A stretch of 9,048 nucleotides of DNA, from positions 1 to 9,048 of the forward strand of contig JABMQB010000421.1 in the NCBI GenBank assembly GCA_013203525.1. The letters are read 5' to 3'. This document shows, in pieces, positions 5,628 through 9,048 of this stretch. The position numbers and the translations under genes were made by a program. The stretch's first letter is position 1. Every line of letters begins with the position of its first letter. Origin of the DNA: Mariniphaga sp. (lineage in GTDB: Bacteria > Bacteroidota > Bacteroidia > Bacteroidales > Prolixibacteraceae). The notes below the pieces were generated by a model. The model searched no databases and was not told the DNA's origin. It was given only the letters and a program-made list of their open reading frames with translations.

Positions 5628-6554
5628 TTACAATAACGAAATAATTCGATCAATCTTCTGTTCCATAGGCATGTACCCATCCAACCAATGAATTTTTGTT
5701 CCTTGCTTTTCCATTTTCCGAAACCAAGTCATTTGACGTTTGGCAAACTGATGGATTGCAATATTGAGTTTTTCAAACATTTGGTCAAACGACAAATCAC
5801 CCACAAGATGAAGTGTTATAAACTTATATTCTAAACCATAATAGATAATTGCTTTGGGAGTTATACCCGAATCCAGCAGTTTTTGTACTTCCAAAACCAT
5901 TCCTTCATCGAACCTTTGTTTAAGCCTGGTAGTAATCCTTTTCCTTCTCGATAAGCGATCAAATTTTACTCCAATAATCAAGCTATTAATATCGGGCATT
6001 TGTATATCAATTTGTAGATTATTTTGATAATATTCCTCAATCTCAATAGCACGCAAAATTCTCTTCTCATTTACAGTATCAGAAATGTTATGAAGGTTGG
6101 TTTTATACTTTTTCAATATTGATATTAACTCAACTAAAGACTTACCAGTAAGATTATCGCGTAATTCTTTATTTAAAGGAACCTGAATAAGTTTATAGTT
6201 TTTTAAAACTGCTTCAATATACAATCCACTACCTCCACATAATACCGGAAAAACTTCCCGTTTCCGGATATTTTTAAAAACTTCGAGAAAATCACGCTGA
6301 AATTCAAAAACATTGTATTGATACCCTGCATCTACTATATCGACCAGATGATATGGAACCTTTATCTCATTAACAATATAATCTTCATAGTCTTTTCCAG
6401 TTCCCAAATCCATACCACGGTATACCTGCCTTGAATCGGCTGATATTACTTCACCTCCAATTTTAGCAGCTAACTCAGCAGCTACGGCAGTTTTTCCCGA
6501 TGCTGTGGGGCCTAGAATGGTTACTAAATTATATTTTGATTTACTTTTTTCCAT
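5628..6554 (-). CDS. miaA: tRNA dimethylallyltransferase (MiaA, 'GTGKDY' subtype)
   Basis: The enzyme transfers a dimethylallyl group from DMAPP to N6 of A37 in tRNAs reading UNN codons. With the ATG at 6554 it has 308 residues, close to E. coli MiaA. Motifs in order are the P-loop GPTASGKT (15-22), DSRQVYRG (40-47, with the catalytic Asp40), CGGSGLYIEAVL (106-117), the R-x-x-RAIEIEEYY stretch near 165-176 and AKRQMTWFRK (271-280). Two signatures depart from the textbook enzyme: GTGKDY (51-56) where GTAKP is usual, and YYGLEYK (238-244) in place of IGYKE. Both mark a subtype I associate with the second MiaA of Bacteroidota. An in-frame TTG at 6590 would add 12 hydrophobic residues, but ATG 6554 is preferred because the family starts just before the P-loop and a promoter octamer lies between the two. 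The gene is divergent from the DUF5916 gene. Confidence 0.93.
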   Translation of the reverse strand: MEKSKSKYNLVTILGPTASGKTAVAAELAAKIGGEVISADSRQVYRGMDLGTGKDYEDYIVNEIKVPYHLVDIVDAGYQYNVFEFQRDFLEVFKNIRKREVFPVLCGGSGLYIEAVLKNYKLIQVPLNKELRDNLTGKSLVELISILKKYKTNLHNISDTVNEKRILRAIEIEEYYQNNLQIDIQMPDINSLIIGVKFDRLSRRKRITTRLKQRFDEGMVLEVQKLLDSGITPKAIIYYGLEYKFITLHLVGDLSFDQMFEKLNIAIHQFAKRQMTWFRKMEKQGTKIHWLDGYMPMEQKIDRIISLL

Positions 6555-6569
6555 CAAGTATATGTAATG

Positions 6570-6577
6570 CAAAATTA
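6570..6577 (-). promoter_or_regulatory. candidate -7 element of miaA
   Basis: On the minus strand this reads TAATTTTG, matching TAnnTTTG. It lies 15 bases upstream of the ATG at 6554 and downstream of the alternative TTG at 6590, so transcription from it would require the ATG start. No good -33 TTG is seen at the normal distance, and the leader would be only about 10 bases. Confidence 0.3.
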
Positions 6578-6750
6578 TAATAATTAACAATAAACGATTA
6601 TTTCTAATACTTCACAAAAGGTTATTATCGTTATCCTTATTAAGTAAAATCCCTGATAAAAGAATTTTTATTGATTTTAGTTCATTTTTCTTGTAACGAA
6701 AACACGATTCTCAGGTCTTTTATAATGGAAACAATTAAACCAGCTACTCC

Positions 6751-8988
6751 ATGAAAACAATTATTTGTCTGTTACTTTTTTTGCTAATTTTTAGCCATGT
6801 CAATGCAATTAATATTGTAATGCCATCTCAGGATTCAACGACCAATAAAAATTATCAGGTTCCATCCACTGCTGAAAAAATTAAAACCGATGGCCTGTTA
6901 AAAGAACAATTCTGGAAACAAGCCCTGGTTATTGAATTACCATACGAGGTTAATCCGGGCGACAATATTCCATCGCCCGTTAAAACAGAAGTATACCTCA
7001 TCCATACCGAAAACCATTTATATATTGGTTTTAAAGCCTATGATCCTGAACCTGAAAAAATAAGGGCACATTTTGACGATCGCGACAATGCGTTTTCCGA
7101 TGACTGGGTAGGTGTTATTTTAGACACCTACAACGATGAGCGCAGGTCTTTTGATTTTATTTGCAATCCTTACGGAATTCAGAATGATGCAATAGAATCA
7201 ACCAATAATTTTGATCCCTCTTGGGATGCTATCTGGGATTCGAACGGGCAAATAACCAAAGAAGGATTTGAAGTTGAAATGTCCATTCCTTTTCAGGCCT
7301 TACGTTTTCAACGTTCGGGTGATGTACAAACCTGGGGATTTGATGCTGTGCGCAGCTATCCAAGAAATGTAAGGCATCATATTGGCACTTTCCCACGCGA
7401 TAGAAACAATAATTGTTATTTATGCCAATCGATTAAACTTGAAGGCTTTCAAGGTGCCAAACCGGGTAAAAATATCGAATTGGTCCCTACCCTTTCGGTA
7501 ATAACAAAACAATCGAGAGAAAATGGAACAACGGGAGATTTTACATGGGACCATAAAAAACTGGAGCCCGGATTTACCGGCAAATGGGGAATTACAAACA
7601 ATATTGTTTTAAGTACAACGCTTAATCCCGATTTCTCGCAGGTTGAAGCCGATGCTGCTTTAAATGATGTTAATGAACCGTTTGCCCTTTTCTTTCCTGA
7701 AAAACGACCATTCTTTACTGAAGGATCCGATTTTTTTGACACTCAATTAAATGCCATTTATACCCGGTCGATGCGACAACCTGAATGGGGTGCAAAAGTT
7801 ACCGGCAAAGAAAAATCGCATACAATTGGGGCATATGTGGTAAAAGATGAGATTACAAATCTGATTTTTCCGGGAAACGAAGGATCAAGTAGTTATACAC
7901 TTGAACAAAAGTCGTTTAATACTGTACTTCGTTATAAAAAAGATTTTGGAAATAAATATACACTTGGCTTACTTTACACAGGGCGTGAAGGCGACAACTA
8001 TTTTAACCGTGTTTATGGAATTGATGGAAATTTAAGGATTACTGATAAAGACCGTATTTCACTAATGGTTGCCGGTTCTTCAACACAATACCCCGATGAA
8101 GTAGTAACCGATTTTAACCAACCTGAAGATAAATTCACCGATAAGGCAATCGATTTTGTTTATTCCCACAATTCGAAACATTTCGATTATTTTTTCTCCT
8201 ACGAAAACTATGGCGACAATTACCGTTCCGACCAGGGATTTGTACCAATGGTTGGATATAAGGAATATGTTGGTGGAGCAAACTATATATGGATTTCGGA
8301 AAAGACTGATAACTGGTGGAGTAATTTTATCCTTACCGGAAATTACAACTATACCCAAAACCAGCAAAATGAATTACTCAGAAGAGGATTTGAAACCGAA
8401 TTTATATATGTTGGAGTATTGCAATCGGAAGCGGTTATCAGCTATGGTTATGAACGCGAATTGTTTAATGGCGAATACTTTAATCAAAACGGATGGTTCT
8501 TTCACTACAGTTTAAATCCAAATGGAAATATCCGATGTGGCATAAATTTAAACCTGGGCGATCGGATTGATTATTCAAATACCCGGCTGGGGAACCGTTT
8601 TGGATTCAGGCCATTTACACAAATAAAAATCGGGAAACGTTTATCAGTAAATTACAGCCATAATTACGACCAATTAAATATCGAAAATGAAAATTTGTAT
8701 AAGATTAATATTTCGAATGCAACTATAAAATACCAGTTTACTAAAAAACTATTTCTACGTTCAATCCTACAATACAGAAACTACAAATATAATGTTGCAC
8801 TGTACGAAAATCCACGAAGCCCGGAATCAAAGAGCCTGATGTCGCAGGTTGTTCTTTCATATAAAGTAAATCCGCAAACAGTATTCTTCCTGGGCTATTC
8901 CGATAATTATTTTGGTGATAACGAAACAAAACTTACCCAAACCGACCGTTCATTTTTTATGAAAATTGGGTACGCTTTTATTTTGTAA
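6751..8988 (+). CDS. carbohydrate-binding family 9-like, DUF5916 outer-membrane protein
   Basis: The 745-residue product has a signal peptide at residues 1-19 (MKTIICLLLFLLIFSHVNA), then a family 9-like carbohydrate-binding domain at about 38-230, beginning STAEKIKTDGLLKEQFWKQA and containing VYLIHTENHLYIGFKAYDP. The DUF5916 domain follows from about 240 to the end. Its hallmark is visible: TLNPDFSQVEAD (290-301) and FFPEKRPFFTEGSDFF (314-329). The remainder is rich in alternating aromatic/polar strands with Asn/Asp/Gly turns and ends in MKIGYAFIL, a pattern typical of an outer-membrane beta barrel, so I infer an N-terminal periplasmic or surface binding module joined to a barrel. Neither part shows hydrolase catalytic residues I can identify, and the substrate is unknown. 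There is no SusC/SusD pair or glycosidase beside it. The ATG at 6751 is taken because the signal peptide starts there; no promoter or Shine-Dalgarno site is clear upstream. Confidence 0.92.
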   Translation: MKTIICLLLFLLIFSHVNAINIVMPSQDSTTNKNYQVPSTAEKIKTDGLLKEQFWKQALVIELPYEVNPGDNIPSPVKTEVYLIHTENHLYIGFKAYDPEPEKIRAHFDDRDNAFSDDWVGVILDTYNDERRSFDFICNPYGIQNDAIESTNNFDPSWDAIWDSNGQITKEGFEVEMSIPFQALRFQRSGDVQTWGFDAVRSYPRNVRHHIGTFPRDRNNNCYLCQSIKLEGFQGAKPGKNIELVPTLSVITKQSRENGTTGDFTWDHKKLEPGFTGKWGITNNIVLSTTLNPDFSQVEADAALNDVNEPFALFFPEKRPFFTEGSDFFDTQLNAIYTRSMRQPEWGAKVTGKEKSHTIGAYVVKDEITNLIFPGNEGSSSYTLEQKSFNTVLRYKKDFGNKYTLGLLYTGREGDNYFNRVYGIDGNLRITDKDRISLMVAGSSTQYPDEVVTDFNQPEDKFTDKAIDFVYSHNSKHFDYFFSYENYGDNYRSDQGFVPMVGYKEYVGGANYIWISEKTDNWWSNFILTGNYNYTQNQQNELLRRGFETEFIYVGVLQSEAVISYGYERELFNGEYFNQNGWFFHYSLNPNGNIRCGINLNLGDRIDYSNTRLGNRFGFRPFTQIKIGKRLSVNYSHNYDQLNIENENLYKINISNATIKYQFTKKLFLRSILQYRNYKYNVALYENPRSPESKSLMSQVVLSYKVNPQTVFFLGYSDNYFGDNETKLTQTDRSFFMKIGYAFIL

Positions 8989-9005
8989 GCAATTCATAAA
9001 AATTT

Positions 9006-9020
9006 AAACCTTCAAGGTTT
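9006..9020. repeat. short palindrome after the DUF5916 gene
   Basis: AAACCTT and AAGGTTT flank a single C, so the 15 bases form a nearly perfect palindrome (as RNA: a five-pair stem with a five-base loop). It lies 18 bases after the stop codon. It could act as a weak bidirectional terminator or be one copy of an extragenic palindromic repeat; no U run follows, and the window ends 28 bases later. Confidence 0.35.
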
Positions 9021-9048
9021 GTATGTACCAAAAAAGTCGTGCCACCAC

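Noticed and set aside
6555..6590. TTG-initiated N-terminal extension of miaA
   Set aside because: The extra 12 residues are not typical of the family, the codon is TTG, and a TAnnTTTG octamer lies inside this stretch; ATG 6554 fits better.
6721..6726. TATAAT as a promoter for the DUF5916 gene
   Set aside because: No -35 or -33 element is found at a usable distance, and this is not the Bacteroidota -7 type.
8156..8515. 119-codon plus-strand open frame inside the DUF5916 gene
   Set aside because: It is an alternate-frame shadow of a strongly supported coding region, with no start signal or domain of its own.
1..9048. Mobile element, defence island, CRISPR array or RNA gene
   Set aside because: No transposase, integrase, nuclease/toxin pair, regular direct repeats, tRNA cloverleaf or rRNA signature was found on either strand.

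Overview
The window looks like chromosomal DNA from a member of the Bacteroidota, probably class Bacteroidia. The evidence is the AT-rich sequence, the near absence of Shine-Dalgarno sites, several TAnnTTTG-type promoter elements, and family-level hallmarks (a DUF5916 outer-membrane protein, a 'GTGKDY' type MiaA, a DUF6252-like lipoprotein, a FatA-type acyl-ACP thioesterase). No rRNA, tRNA, CRISPR array, insertion sequence, integrase or phage gene is visible.

Layout: a PLP-dependent aminotransferase (209-1498, +) converges on a GroES-family co-chaperone (1542-1925, -). A 430-base AT-rich gap follows. It ends in a strong Shine-Dalgarno site and a small secreted protein carrying three evenly spaced L-x-[IL]-E-x-W-M repeats (2356-2793, +), closed by a good intrinsic terminator. 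The terminator's U tract runs into the last codon of a convergent type I methionine aminopeptidase gene (2858-3622, -). That gene is divergent from an acyl-ACP thioesterase (3715-4443, +), whose stop codon overlaps the stop of a lipoprotein gene (4440-5303, -). A 324-base gap follows, then miaA (5628-6554, -, start revised) and, divergently, a 745-residue protein with a family 9-like carbohydrate-binding domain and a DUF5916 domain (6751-8988, +). A short palindrome lies near the right edge.

Every gene faces its neighbours convergently or divergently, so each is probably its own transcription unit and the window does not form a single pathway. Four genes are housekeeping in character: Map (N-terminal processing), MiaA (tRNA modification), the GroES-like protein (chaperonin cofactor) and the thioesterase (release of fatty acids from ACP). 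Three products carry export signals (the small repeat protein, the lipoprotein and the DUF5916 protein) and have unknown function.

I see no convincing new multi-gene system. The most interesting locus is the small secreted repeat protein, the only gene here with a near-perfect ribosome-binding site in a lineage whose ribosomes normally ignore such sites.
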